A DNA stretch of 64,000 nucleotides, from positions 18,767,521 through 18,831,520 of the forward strand of contig CM056389.1 in NCBI GenBank assembly GCA_029718625.1, read 5' to 3'. The stretch is from Synaphobranchus kaupii (Eukaryota; Chordata; Actinopteri; Anguilliformes; Synaphobranchidae). Made by a program: the position numbers and the translations under genes. Under the pieces are notes generated by a model. It did no database searches. It was not told where the DNA came from and saw only the letters and a program-made list of their open reading frames with translations. Below are positions 1 to 12,222 of this stretch, one piece after another (positions within the stretch are counted from its first letter, which is position 1; every line of letters begins with the position of its first letter).

Positions 1-3000
1 CAATGGATAGTAAATTATATTTACTTCATAACTGCGATGAAATAAGTGAAAAATAATGAACATTTCGACATTTATGATGAAAAATATTTTCTGGGGAACA
101 TGAAAAGACATGACTATAGTCTTATGTCCAAAAAATGGCCAAAATGGTCAAATAATAAAAATAGCGTTTTTTCATTCCGATGGATGGTAAATCATATTTA
201 CTTCATAACTGCGATGAAATAACTGAAAAATAATGAAAATTTCGACATTTATTATGAAAAATGTGTTTTGGGGAACATGAAAAGACATAAGACTATAGTC
301 TTATGTCCAAAACAGGGCCAAAATGCTCAGAAATAAAAATAGCATGTTTTGATTCCGATGGACAGTAAATCATATTTATTTCATAACTGCGATGAAATAA
401 CTGAAAAATAATGAAAATTTCGACATTTATGATGAAAAATGTTTTTTGGGGAACATGAAAAGACATGACTATAGTCTTATGTCCCAAAACAGGGCCAAAA
501 TGCTCAGAAAATAAAAATAGCATTTTTTGATTCCGATGGACTGTAAATCATATTTACTTCATAATTGCGATGAAATAAGTGAAAAATAATGAAAATTTCC
601 ACATTTATGATGAAAAATGTGTTTTGGGGAACATGAAAAGACATAAGACTATAGTCTTATGTCCCAAAATGGTCTGAAAATAAAAATAGCCTTTTTTGAT
701 TCCAAAGGATAGTAAATTATATTTACTTCATAACTGCGATGAAATAAGTGAAAAATAATGAACATTTCGACATTTATGATGAAAAATGTTTTTTTAGGGA
801 ACATGAAAAAGTCATAAGACTATAGTCTTATGTCCAAAACTGGACCAAAATGGTCAGAAAATAAAAATAGCGTTTTTTCATTCCGATGCACAGTAATCAT
901 ATTTACTTCATAACTGCGATGAAATAAGTGAAAAATAATGAACATTTCGACATTTATGATGAAAAATATGTTTTGGGGAACATGAAAAGACATAAGGACT
1001 ATAGTCTTATGTCCAAAATGGTCAGAAAATAAAAATTGCCTTTTTTGTTTCCAATGGATAGTAAATTATATTTACTTCATAACTGCGATGAAAATAAGTG
1101 AACAATAATGAGAATTTAGACATTTATGATGAAAAATGTGTTTGGGGAACATGAAAAGACATAAGACTATAGTCTTATGTCCAACACAGGGCCAAAATGC
1201 TCAGAAAATAAAAATAGCATTTTTTGATTCCGATGGACAGTAAATCATATTTACTTCATAACTGCGATGAAATAAGTGAAAAATAATGGGAATTTCGACA
1301 TTTATGATGAAAAATGTGTTTTGGGGAACATGAAAAGACATACGACTATAGTCTTATGTCCAACACAGGGCCAAAATGCTCAGAAAATAAAAATAGCATT
1401 TTTTGATTCCGATGTACAGTAAATCATATTTACTTCATAACTGCGATGAAATAACTGAAAAATAATGAAACTTTCGACATTTATGATTAAAAATGTGTTT
1501 TGGGGAACATGAAAAGACATAAGACTATAGTATTATGTCCAAAACAGGGCCAAAATGCTCAGAAAATAAAAATAGCATTTTTTGATTCCGATGGACAGTA
1601 AATCATATTTACTTCATAACTGCGATGAAATAAGTGAACAATAATGAGAATTTAGACATTTATGATGAAAAATGTGTTTTGGGGAACATTAAAAGACATA
1701 AGACTATACCAAAACAGGGCCAAAATGCTCAGAAAATAAAAATAGCATTTTTTGATTCCGATGGACAGTAAATCATATTTACTTCATAACTGCGATGAAA
1801 TAAGTGAACAATAATGAGAATTTAGACATTTATGATGAAAAATGTGTTTTGGGGAACATTAAAAGACATAAGACTATACCAAAACAGGGCCAAAATGCTC
1901 AGAAAATAAAAATAGCATTTTTTGATTCCGATGGACAGTAAATCATATTTACTTCATAACTGCGATGAAATAAGTGAAAAATAATGGGAATTTCGACAAT
2001 TATGATGAAAAATATTTTTTGGGGAACATGAAAAGACATGACTATAGTCTTATGTCCAAAATGGTCAGAAAAATGAAAATAGCCTTTTTTGATTCCAATG
2101 GATAGTAAATTATATTTACTTCATAACTGCGATGAAATAAGTGAAAAATAATGAACATTTCGACATTTATGATGAAAAATATTTTCTGGGGAACATGAAA
2201 AGACATGACTATAGTCTTATGTCCAAAAAATGGCCAAAATGGTCAAATAATAAAAATAGCGTTTTTTCATTCCGATGGATGGTAAATCATATTTACTTCA
2301 TAACTGCGATGAAATAACTGAAAAATAATGAAAATTTCGACATTTATTATGAAAAATGTGTTTTGGGGAACATGAAAAGACATAAGACTATAGTCTTATG
2401 TCCAAAACAGGGCCAAAATGCTCAGAAAATAAAAATAGCATGTTTTGATTCCGATGGACAGTAAATCATATTTATTTCATAACTGCGATGAAATAACTAA
2501 AAAATAATGAAAATTTCGACATTTATGATGAAAAATGTTTTTTGGGGAACATGAAAAGACATGACTATAGTCTTATGTCCAAAACAGGGCCAAAAATGCT
2601 CAGAAAATAAAAATAGCATTTTTTGATTCCGATGGACTGTAAATCATATTTACTTCATAATTGCGATGAAATAAGTGAAAAATAATGAAAATTTCCACAT
2701 TTATGATGAAAAATGTGTTTTGGGGAACATGAAAAGACATAAGACTATAGTCTTATGTCCAAAATGGTCTGAAAATAAAAATAGCCTTTTTTGATTCCAA
2801 AGGATAGTAAATTATATTTACTTCATAACTGCGATGAAATAAGTGAAAAATAATGAACATTTCGACATTTAATGATGAAAAATGTTTTTTAAGGGAACAT
2901 GAAAAGTCATAAGACTATAGTCCTTATGTCCAAAAACTGGACCAAAATGGTCAGAAAATAAAAATAGCGTTTTTTCATTCCGATGCACAGTAAATCATAT

Positions 3001-5260
3001 TTACTTCATAACTGCGATGAAATAAGTGAAAAATAATGAACATTTCGACATTTATGATGAAAAATATGTTTTGGGGAACATGAAAAGACATAAGACTATA
3101 GTCTTATGTCCAAAATGGTCAGAAAATAAAAATTGCCTTTTTTGTTTCCAATGGATAGTAAATTATATTTACTTCATAACTGCGATGAAATAAGTGAACA
3201 ATAATGAGAATTTAGACATTTATGATGAAAAATGTGTTTTGGGGAACATGAAAAGACATAAGACTATAGTCTTATGTCCAACACAGGGCCAAAATGCTCA
3301 GAAAATAAAAATAGCATTTTTTGATTCCGATGGACAGTAAATCATATTTACTTCATAACTGCGATGAAATAAGTGAAAAATAATGGGAATTTCGACATTT
3401 ATGATGAAAAATGTGTTTTGGGGAACATGAAAAGACATACGACTATAGTCTTATGTCCAACACAGGGCCAAAATGCTCAGAAAATAAAAATAGCATTTTT
3501 TGATTCCGATGTACAGTAAATCATATTTACTTCATAACTGCGATGAAATAACTGAAAAATAATGAAACTTTCGACATTTATGATTAAAAATGTGTTTTGG
3601 GGAACATGAAAAGACATAAGACTATAGTCTTATGTCCAAAACAGGGCCAAAATGCTCAGAAAATAAAAATAGCATTTTTTGATTCCGATGGACAGTAAAT
3701 CATATTTACTTCATAACTGCGATGAAATAAGTGAACAATAATGAGAATTTAGACATTTATGATGAAAAATGTGTTTTGGGGAACATTAAAAGACATAAGA
3801 CTATAGTCTTATGTCCAAAACAGGGCCAAAATGCTCAGAAAATAAAAATAGCATTTTTTGATTCCGATGGACAGTAAATCATATTTACTTCATAACTGCG
3901 ATGAAATAAGTGAAAAATAATGGGAATTTAGACATTTATGATGAAAAATATGTTTTGGGGAACATGAAAAGACATAAGACTATAGTCTTATGTCCAAAAC
4001 AGGGCCAAAATGCTCAGAAAATAAAAATAGCATTTTTTGATTCCGATGGACATTAAATCATATTTATTTCATAACTGCGATGAAATAAGTGAACAATAAT
4101 GAGAATTTAGACATTTATGATGAAAAATATGTTTTGGGGAACATGAAAAGACATAAGACTCTTATGTCCAAAACAGGGCCAAAATGCTCAGAAAATAAAA
4201 ATAGCATTTTTTGATTCCGATGGACAGTAAATCATATTTACTTCATAACTGCGATGAAATAAGTGAAAAATAATGAAAATTTCGACATTTATGATGAAAA
4301 ATGTGTTTTGGGGAACATGAAAAGACATGACTATAGTCTTATGTTCAAAATGGTCAGAAAATAAAAATAGCCTTTTTTGATTCCAATGGATAGTAAATTA
4401 TATTTACTTCATAACTGCGATGAAATAAGTGAAAAATAATGAGAATTTAGACATTTATGATGAAAAATATGTTTTGGGGAACATGAAAAGACATAAGACT
4501 ATAGTCTTATGTCCAAAACAGGGCCAAAATGCTCAGAAAATAAAAATAGCATTTTTTGATTCCGATGGTCGGTAAATCATATTTACTTCATAACTGCGAT
4601 GAAATAACTGAAGAATAATGAAAATTTTGACATTTATGATGAAAAATGTTTTTTGGGGAAACAGGGCCAAAATGGTCATAAAATAAAAATAGCGTTTTTT
4701 CATTCCGATGGATGGTAAATCATATTTACATCATAACTGCGATGAAATAAGTGAAAAATAATGAGAATGTAGACATTTATGATGAAAAATGTGTTTTGGG
4801 GAACATGAAAAGACATAAGATTATAGTCTTATGTCCAAAACAGGGCCAAAATGGTCAGAAAATAAAAATAGCATTTTTTGATTCCGATGGACAGTAAATC
4901 ATATTTACTTCATAACTGTGATGAAATAAGTGAAAAATAATGAGAATTTTGACATTTATGATGAAAAATGTGTTTTGGGGAACATGAAGACACATTTATG
5001 ATGAAAAATGTGTTTTTGGCCAAAATGGTCAAAAAAATACAGATGCCATTTTTTGATTCCGGTGGAAAGGAAATTATATTTACTTTGTACCTGCAGTGAA
5101 ATAAGTGCAAAAATAATGTTTTTAGACATTTATGTAGAACAATGTGTTGTAATGGAAAGTGATAAATTGAGAAAATACCTTATGTCCTAAAAGGGCCAAC
5201 ATGATCAAAAAATTTATAATGCCAATTCATGATTCATTGGAAATAATATTTACTTTACGT
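1..5260. repeat. AT-rich tandem satellite, ~176-bp monomer, 2095-bp higher-order unit
   Basis: About 28-30 head-to-tail monomers of ~176 bp. Each has a conserved block (a 'tttacttcataactgcgatg' core), a 'gacatttatgatgaaaaat' block and a 'ggggaacatgaaaagacat' block. The first monomer recurs almost unchanged 2095 bp later (variants at positions 6 and 2101, and 701 and 2796), so a 12-monomer higher-order repeat is present twice before the order breaks down. Many monomers carry a perfect 24-bp palindrome; the first full copy is at 284-307. Two monomers near 1700 and 1870 have lost one arm of it. Monomers decay after about 4980 and the array fades by 5260. ORFs inside it are not genes. Satellite identity is clear; a centromeric or pericentromeric role is only a guess. 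Confidence 0.95.
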
Positions 5261-6690
5261 GTCTAAAGCTCCCCTCAGACACACCAAACAGTGAAAAGTA
5301 TGTGCAGGATCGTGTGTAGTCTTATCTGGTGTGCAGATATCCTTAATTCTACGTGTATGTTAGGACCTTAAAACCGCTAAGAGTGTCGTGGTAAAACTGA
5401 AAAAAGAATGCCTAGTTAAAATGAACGCAATTTATTGTACAATACAGCTTGCAGTATGTTACATAAGCAGATAATATTTAATGGCAGTAGGAGCATGTGG
5501 TAAACAGAGTTGTTACTGTTAACCACCATGTAACCAGTGATATGGTCCCACCCAATGACCTGCTCCTTAACCTGATCAGTATGTATAAAGGGAAAAGTGG
5601 CATAGAAACTAATACAAACATGATATTCACTAACATAATCATGACATTTGTTAGCAATCTATGCAGATCCAGGTCAGTGATCCAGGGAATGGCAGTGGTC
5701 TGTGGCAAGCAGCATTCCCGAGGCCGGAACACAGGTGACAACGTCGAGGTCACCAACTGTAAAGCTTCACTCCGTATCACGTCGACCAGCGGAGTGGTGA
5801 AGGAACGCGTGTCGTCTTACCTGGTGCCACCGGAACGGGATTAATAAAATCTTTCTAAATTCATGCACAAAACAAACAAAAAGACGAACAACGCGTTTCG
5901 GCAGTCCTTCTTCAGGTTCCGCTCTTCTCAGTACAAAAGTGAACAGGTGACACATATAGTCTACTCCAGAATCATTAGTATGCACATCAATTAAGTATAT
6001 AACAGGTGTTCTATAATTAGTACAATTAGTGGTTGGCACTCATATAACTAAACAATGGGAGCAGAACAATCCGTAACCAGAATTCAAAGAATCTACATAG
6101 TAAAAACATTTACAGACACACCCATGGAATACACACCTGCGTTCTATGTAAATACATCAATTATATCAAACACTAGAAAAGACAAAACATCTTCAATGAA
6201 ATCAAATTGATGTTACAATTCATTAATCTATTAAGGAACAGGTTATACACAATAGGTTATCAAAAAGAGAGCATGTTACGACCCGAAACCCACCCGCATT
6301 ACAATAACTAATAAGTGGTTACAAAGGGTCTAACATAAATGTGTGCCAGCTCAAATAAGCCTTCTTAAAAATCCATAGTAAAAAATCTTTAGTATCAAAG
6401 CTATTTAACTCTGAACCGGAAAACAAAATACCAAAAGGCAAAAGGAAAGTCTTCCGCAGCCTTACTAAACTCAAAATATACATAGAAAGCAGAGTCCCAA
6501 ACCAAAGAAAAGGATGAATCACCCCTCAACAAGAGAAATGCCACAAGTATATATGCTCTCCTGGTAATCAGGCACAGGTGTCTTCAATTGCCAATTGCTA
6601 CCCAGGTGAGCCGAATTAAATGAGTTGCCGACAATTAAAGGGCCACACTCGTAAGGCAGCATAGGAACGTAACAGAGCATCTGCATCGTT
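5261..6690. other. Intergenic stretch, no gene recognised
   Basis: Short ORFs overlap on both strands at 5478-6039, but none resembles a family I know. The stretch at 5838-5930 (with 'acgcgtttcggcagtcc') looks like degenerate transposable-element sequence, but I cannot name it. I see no splice-bounded exon. Confidence 0.5.
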
Positions 6691-6693
6691 TTC

Positions 6694-8400
6694 CAATAAA
6701 TACATTACATTTACATTACATTCATTTAGCAGACGCTTTTATCCAAAGCGACATACAATAAGTGCATACAGAGACGTCATCAAGATCACTACAGAACAGA
6801 CAAGACAAAGCACATCCTTCCCATAATGTAGCAGCTAACCCTAGTAATGAAAGTTGACTGTAGTTCACAGGAAGCTGTGGGTAAATCAGCTATACTACAC
6901 TTATATTCTAAATACTATTATAAACTATAACAAACAGACAGGAAAACACAAGGAACTAGTACCATGTGGTCCCTAGGTTAAAATATCAGTCAAGGTGGAG
7001 TCTGAAGAGGTGTGTCTTCAGGCCTCGAGGGAACACAGGCAGGGTTCGAGTAGAACGTAGGGAAATGGGAAGTTCATTCCACCACTGAGGAGCTAAGGTG
7101 GAAAAGCTCCGCAGTCGGGATGAGCGAGAGCCGTTGACACGGAGGGGGGGGAAGTGCGAGTCGCCTCTGCTGTAGAAGAGCGGAGTGGTCGAGCAGGAAC
7201 ATAGTTCTGGATTAAGTCCTGCAGGTAGGCGGGGCCTGTCCTATTGGCTGCAGTGTAGGCCAGGGTCAGAACTTTGAACCTGATCCTGGCTGCAACTGGC
7301 AGGCCAGTGGAGTGACCTCAGCAGAGGGGGTTACATGGGAAAATTTCGGGAGGTTGAACACAAGCCGGGGCAGCTGCATTCTGGATGAGTTGAAGAGGCA
7401 GAATGGCGCAGGCCGGTAGGCTTGCGAGCAGGGAGTTGCAGTAGTCCAGGCTTGAGGTGACCATGGTCTGGACAAGAAGCTGGGTGGAGTAGGTGGTCAG
7501 GTATGGTCGAATCCTCCTGATGTTGTACAGGAGGAACCTGCAGGACCGTGCCGTCGCCCTGATGTGCTCTTTGAAGTCCAGCCGGTCGTCCAGGACCACC
7601 CCCAGGTTCCTTGCAGAGCGGGAGGCAGCCACCATGGTCCCGTCAACGGTGATGGAGAGGTCATGATAGTGGGGAGGTCTTGTACGGCATGAAGAGGAGC
7701 TCTGTCTTGTCAAGGTTGAGCTTCAGGTGATGGGTAGCCATCCACTCAGAGATATCAGTCAGACAAGCAGATATCCTCTCCTTAACCTGTGGGGTAGAGG
7801 GGAGGGAAAGAGAGGAAGAGTTGAGTATCATCAGCATAGCTATGGTATGAGAAGCCATGTGAATTAATTACTGAACCAAGAGACTTAGTATAAATAGAGA
7901 ACAGCAGAGGACCCAGTACAGATCCCTGCAGGACTCCTGTAGACAGGGGACGGGGAGCAGAGACAGAACCCTTCCAGGAGACTTGGTAGGTTTCAGTGAG
8001 ATACGATACAAACCCAGTCCCAGAAATGCCCATCTCAGCGAGTGTGGAGATCAGGAGTTTGTGGTTGACCGTGTCGAATGCTGCAGACAGGTCAAGGAGA
8101 ATCAGAACAGAGGAGAGGGAGGAGGCTCTAGCAGTGGCAAGTGCAGTTTCAGTGGAATGGCTGGTTCTGAAGCCGGTTGTTCTGGTGGAGAAAAACAGAC
8201 AGTTGGTTCAATTGTTGAACAGCACGTTCAATTGTTTTTGGACAGGAAGGGCAAGAGGAGATACAGGATGGTAGTTCCTGACATCAGAGGGATCCAAGCT
8301 TGGTTTTTTAAGGAGTGGGGTTACACGGGCAGTTTTAAAGGGCAGCAGGAACACGGCCACAGATTAGGGAGGTGTTAATAATGGAGGACAGCTCAGCGGA
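6694..8400 (-). mobile_element. L2-clade LINE, 5'-truncated and frame-disrupted
   Basis: Minus-strand element. Its 3' end is at the low coordinate, where the minus strand reads 'ctttggataaaagcgtctgc' followed by an ATGTAA-type short tail, the usual end of fish L2 elements. Upstream on the same strand, reverse-transcriptase fragments lie in several frames. Only the C-terminal half of the RT remains and no endonuclease is seen, as expected of 5' truncation during target-primed reverse transcription. The 5' boundary near 8400 is approximate. Confidence 0.85.
7318..8033 (-). pseudogene. L2 reverse-transcriptase fragment
   Basis: The fragments in order are [17 protein letters not shown] (RT block before the active site) then [11 protein letters not shown] (catalytic YxDD) at 7782-8033. 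Next comes MATHHLKLNLDKTELLFMP at 7661-7858, then NLGVVLDDRLDFKEHI through LDYCNSLLASLP at 7318-7713. These blocks and their order are those of L2/CR1-type non-LTR retrotransposons. They fall in different frames with internal stops, so no working polymerase is encoded. The plus-strand ORF at 7983-8378 is a shadow. Confidence 0.85.
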
Positions 8401-8553
8401 TATAGCGGTATATAAATGTATATAAATACAATTAACATATTCAGGAGTACCTTCCAATAGTGCGATTACACATCATTTATATTAAAACACTAGAAAGGAC
8501 AAAACATATTCATTATAATTAAATTGATAAATTACAGTCCATTTTAACTGATC

Positions 8554-9036
8554 AAATTAAACAAATTAAAGACTGAGGTGGAATCAATAGGCTCCTAATT
8601 GGTGAAATTGTGGACACATGGGAACTAAAATTAAAGCTACTTGGTAAATAATGAACAATTCAAAAGACAAAGCAAATGATAATGAGCCAAACTTGCATTG
8701 TGTTTAATAAGTTTAAAGAACTTAAAACACAAGTGTTCAACTACTGAATTAGGAGCCTAATTGATTCACCCACAGTCTTAAATTGTTACCTTGTATTATT
8801 GTTTTGCAAGATAGCACTGTAAGAACAATGTAAACATGGGATAGTCTTCATGGTATGCATAACTATTTTCTGACATCATTTGTCTTGAGGGTAAATAATC
8901 CCGCTAAACATGAAAAACACCTAATTAAGAAAAATTAACAGCTTGTCAAAATTTTGGGATTGCAATTGTGGGTTGGAACGCAAACCAGCATACACAGGGG
9001 GCCCCCAGGACCGAGTTTGAGAACCACAGAGTTTAA
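8554..9036. mobile_element. hAT-type fold-back MITE, partial copy (loop and right arm)
   Basis: Shares its loop ('aataggctcctaattggtga' at ~8586) and right arm (ending 'ccgagtttgagaaccac' at ~9028) with the complete element at 59315-60106. The left arm and left terminal repeat are absent. The terminal CTG is altered to CAG, and I could not assign a target duplication. Confidence 0.7.
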
Positions 9037-11288
9037 AATGTTATAAACTTATCTTATCCACTAATGTACTGATTAGCCTACCATGGCTTTAGCTTTATAT
9101 GAAAGCATCTCAAATTTCGCCTAAGTGCTTTGGGAAAAAAAAAAAAGAAGAAACTTCTCCAAAACGTTCATAAATAAAACCTTTTATTTTAGAAAATGCT
9201 CTGTGTAAGGTTGTGTAGAAATGCAGGAAATTAGTTTTAAAAGGCTCAAATTTGAGATGGGTACACCCAGAGAATACATGCTGTTGGTTTTCAGTATTTC
9301 CCGGAAAAAAAATATTTTAAATGTCGTTTAATAATGAGTTATAAAGCAACGGTTTATGATATGAATGTATGAGAGGATTGTATCTGGCCTTCAGTCTCAA
9401 GATATTTTTAAATGACAACGCTTACAGGAAATTACGGAGGGCATTACATGTTCCTGTTAACAGAGCCCACAAGTGCTAAATGTCATTAAATATAGCCATT
9501 TTCTATTCAGCTGTAGGCCATTTTGTTTTAAAAAAACGGTAGGCTAGTGATCAGCAGATACAGGTTATTTCACGCTTATGAAACCATGTGATTGCACCAT
9601 ATTTCAGTGATGCCGCTAACGTCACCAATTAGTCTAATTAGCTAATAAAGTGACAATAATCTGCGCTTCATCCGAGGGGTTCCATCTCATTTAAACACGA
9701 CAGGCTGGTGAGTATGGCCAAATTAAAATACAATGGATCCTGTAATGAAAACCAATAAAATTAGGTCATGGTTGGTTAAATCATTTGATTATATCATTTC
9801 TTTTCGCTACTGTTTCTTGCATAAGCTGTACAAAGACGTGTCTTCCTACCCCCCAGAGTCTTGTCAATGGTATCTATCAGATCTGATTACATTTTATTTA
9901 TTTATTAATTTTTATATGCAAATAAGTCTGCGCTGCGTCTATCATTGGCGTTTTGTAGTTACATGCAAAAATTACCATAACAGCATTCCACTGTCACAAA
10001 CAATTGGCCAGTCAAGCATTTTAAAATACTGGCTCTCCACATACTGAAAAATATACCGACAATGCAGCAGGCTTCCTTACAAAATGGTGGTAGTAGGCCA
10101 TACATACAGACCTTTCTGATCCTCTCATTTAATAAACCATAATTCTCGTTTTTTTTTTTATGGCTCTCAAAATGCATATGTATCACTGTTTTAGGTTGAA
10201 TAGTTAAAAGGTTTCGGGGCTTTTCTGTTTTTATGTTGAACGTACTCTTGCCAGTCTGGGAATGTTGTTAGCCGGGTCTATGGCACCTGCAGGTCTACAA
10301 AACCGAGCTCCGGGCCTGAAACACAAGTCTGCAGATTCCCATTCCAGGGATCGGAATGGGATCTTGGACATTTCCTGGATCTCTTTCCCACACAGTGAAA
10401 CAGAAGAGACCAGAGCACTGGGAAAGGGAAGACTGATGTAAGGCAGAGTGAAATACAACCAGGATAACGGATAAAACGACCAGAGAAAACCGTACAAGGA
10501 TCCTCGTTTTTCTCGCCCTAATCGGAAAAAAGTTGAATTTCCCAGCGCTAGATTTGTACAAAACTACAGTTCGTTCAAGCTGAGGTTTCGAGTGTAAAGT
10601 GTTTATTTTAAGCTCACTGTTGGCATTTGAGAAAGTGAGGAAATGACAGTGTGGAGCGGGGTGGTGAGGTGACGGTTGTTCAGTTTGAGTGACGTTTGAG
10701 TGATTGGCATGTCAAGGCGGGCTCTCCGCCCAAGCTCCGCCGCCCCCCTCTGCTTCCTCCTCAGTCAGGCTTTTCTCTGGAGAACAATCAGGTCCCAACG
10801 CTAGTGCTTTCTGGGACACAATCATTTAATTATGAAGGAGAGAGAGAGAGAGAGGGGGGGGAGGGGTGGGTGATGGAGGAGAGAGAATGCTTGTGGATCG
10901 GTTGATGCGGAGGCTGTAATTGCGTTAAAGGAAGACAGGAATTTGAATCAGACTGTACTCTGTAATCCTCAATAAATCTCCCCTCACCTTTGTGCAGGCT
11001 TCCGTAGAGAGAGAGAGAGAGGGAGAGATAGAGAGAGAGAAAGTGAGGGGGAGGAGTGATGCTCTGGGGGTGGGAGCAAAAATCAGAATCAATATTAATG
11101 GAAATCCATCTCCTGACATTTGAAATATCCAGTTCCCACCACTTAATTCCATCCATAGTCTTAATTCATGTGCTCTCAAAACATAACGATTGCCGTTGCA
11201 TTTTATTACATTACTATTGCAATTATCAGTATTTGAGCTGCTGATCTAATTTATTTAGTGTTTGCTTATCATTATGACATGAGGAATC
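9037..11288. other. Intergenic sequence, no gene recognised
   Basis: No splice-bounded coding block or named repeat is evident. There are two short GA-rich tracts at about 10834-10865 and 11006-11052. The stretch at ~10690-10830 is more GC-balanced than its surroundings and ends in 'aatcatttaattatgaagg'. It could be a conserved non-coding element, but that needs an alignment. Confidence 0.4.
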
Positions 11289-11505
11289 CAGGGTGGCAGT
11301 GTAGTATAATGGGCAAAGAACTGGGCATGTAGCCTAAAGGTCAGAGGTTTGATTCCCATCTAAGCCACTGCTGTTGTGTGTTGAACCTGAATTGCTTCTG
11401 GACATTTCCAGCTGTGTAAATTGATACTATTTAAAAGGAAAAAAAAAATGCTAAAACTGTAAGTTTCTTTGGATAAGAGTATCCTCTAAGTGCCTTTTAA
11501 TAGTG
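11289..11505 (+). mobile_element. tRNA-derived SINE with L2-like 3' tail
   Basis: The head contains an A-box-like 'gtagtataatgggcaaagaa' and a B-box-like 'ggtttgattcc' spaced as in a tRNA gene. The tail at ~11466-11500 ('tttggataagagtatcctct') resembles the L2 3' end seen at 6694. This is the usual arrangement of fish SINEs mobilised by an L2 partner. It is not a functional tRNA gene because the acceptor stem does not close. Confidence 0.75.
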
Positions 11506-12220
11506 ATGTTACGTATGGTACCGAATCACCGAGGCGTGTCGAGTACGTAGGGCAGTTTCTACTGAAGCCTCGCACCGAAGCTTGTATCACTTTCAGAGAA
11601 GCATGTGATCGATGACAAACGAGGCCTCGGGTTAGTACCATGTGATCGGTTTGTTCGGGTGGGATTTGGGGTTTTGAATTGTACATATGAAAAAGCGATA
11701 CCCCCCTTACTGTCGTTGTTGATTGTTGCGGAGAGTGCTGAGAGTTTGTTATTATTGCTATTGAGAGTTTTTTGAGGGTATTTTTTTAGGATTCTTTTTT
11801 TTTTTTTGTAGGCTAGTTTTTTATTTTTTACTTACAGTTTTGTAGAAACACTCCCAGCTCCCACATTTTTACTGCTTAATTGAACCCCGCATAAATGTTG
11901 TCGCTCCTTTATTTCAATCTTCATGTATTTTGTATTTTTTTCATTTTCAACTTAATATAATATTAGTCTATTACATAATATTATTTTATAATATATCGTA
12001 GTAGGAAACAAATGTAGCCTAATGACAGTTAAATCTATAATTTATGAGAACTGCCAGAGAACTTGCTGCTAGCTAGCGGCAACTTCGTTATTTTTAACCT
12101 GGGGATTGGTTGTAATGATTTAGCTCCTCTAAATTATTTTTACCAGCAGATGTCACTAGTGTACACTGTGTTGAATGAGGCTTCATTTCGCCATCACTAG
12201 GCCCTGTAATGTAATGCAAT
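11506..12220. repeat. Degenerate interspersed repeat, possibly hAT-like
   Basis: The stretch begins 'tagtgatgttacg' and ends near 12200 with '...gccatcactag', a short inverted pair. 'gaagcctcgc' near 11564 and 'gaggcttca' near 12177 also face each other. The interior is AT-rich and has no coding content. The pairing is short, so the element call is tentative. Confidence 0.35.
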
Positions 12221-12222
12221 TA

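Noticed and set aside
7983..8378. Plus-strand ORFs in the L2 region
   Set aside because: Antisense shadows of the reverse-transcriptase remnant.
11289..11380. tRNA gene
   Set aside because: A and B boxes are present, but the sequence does not fold into a closed acceptor stem and is followed by a SINE body. The same applies to 40890-40950, 53540-53620 and 54150-54230.
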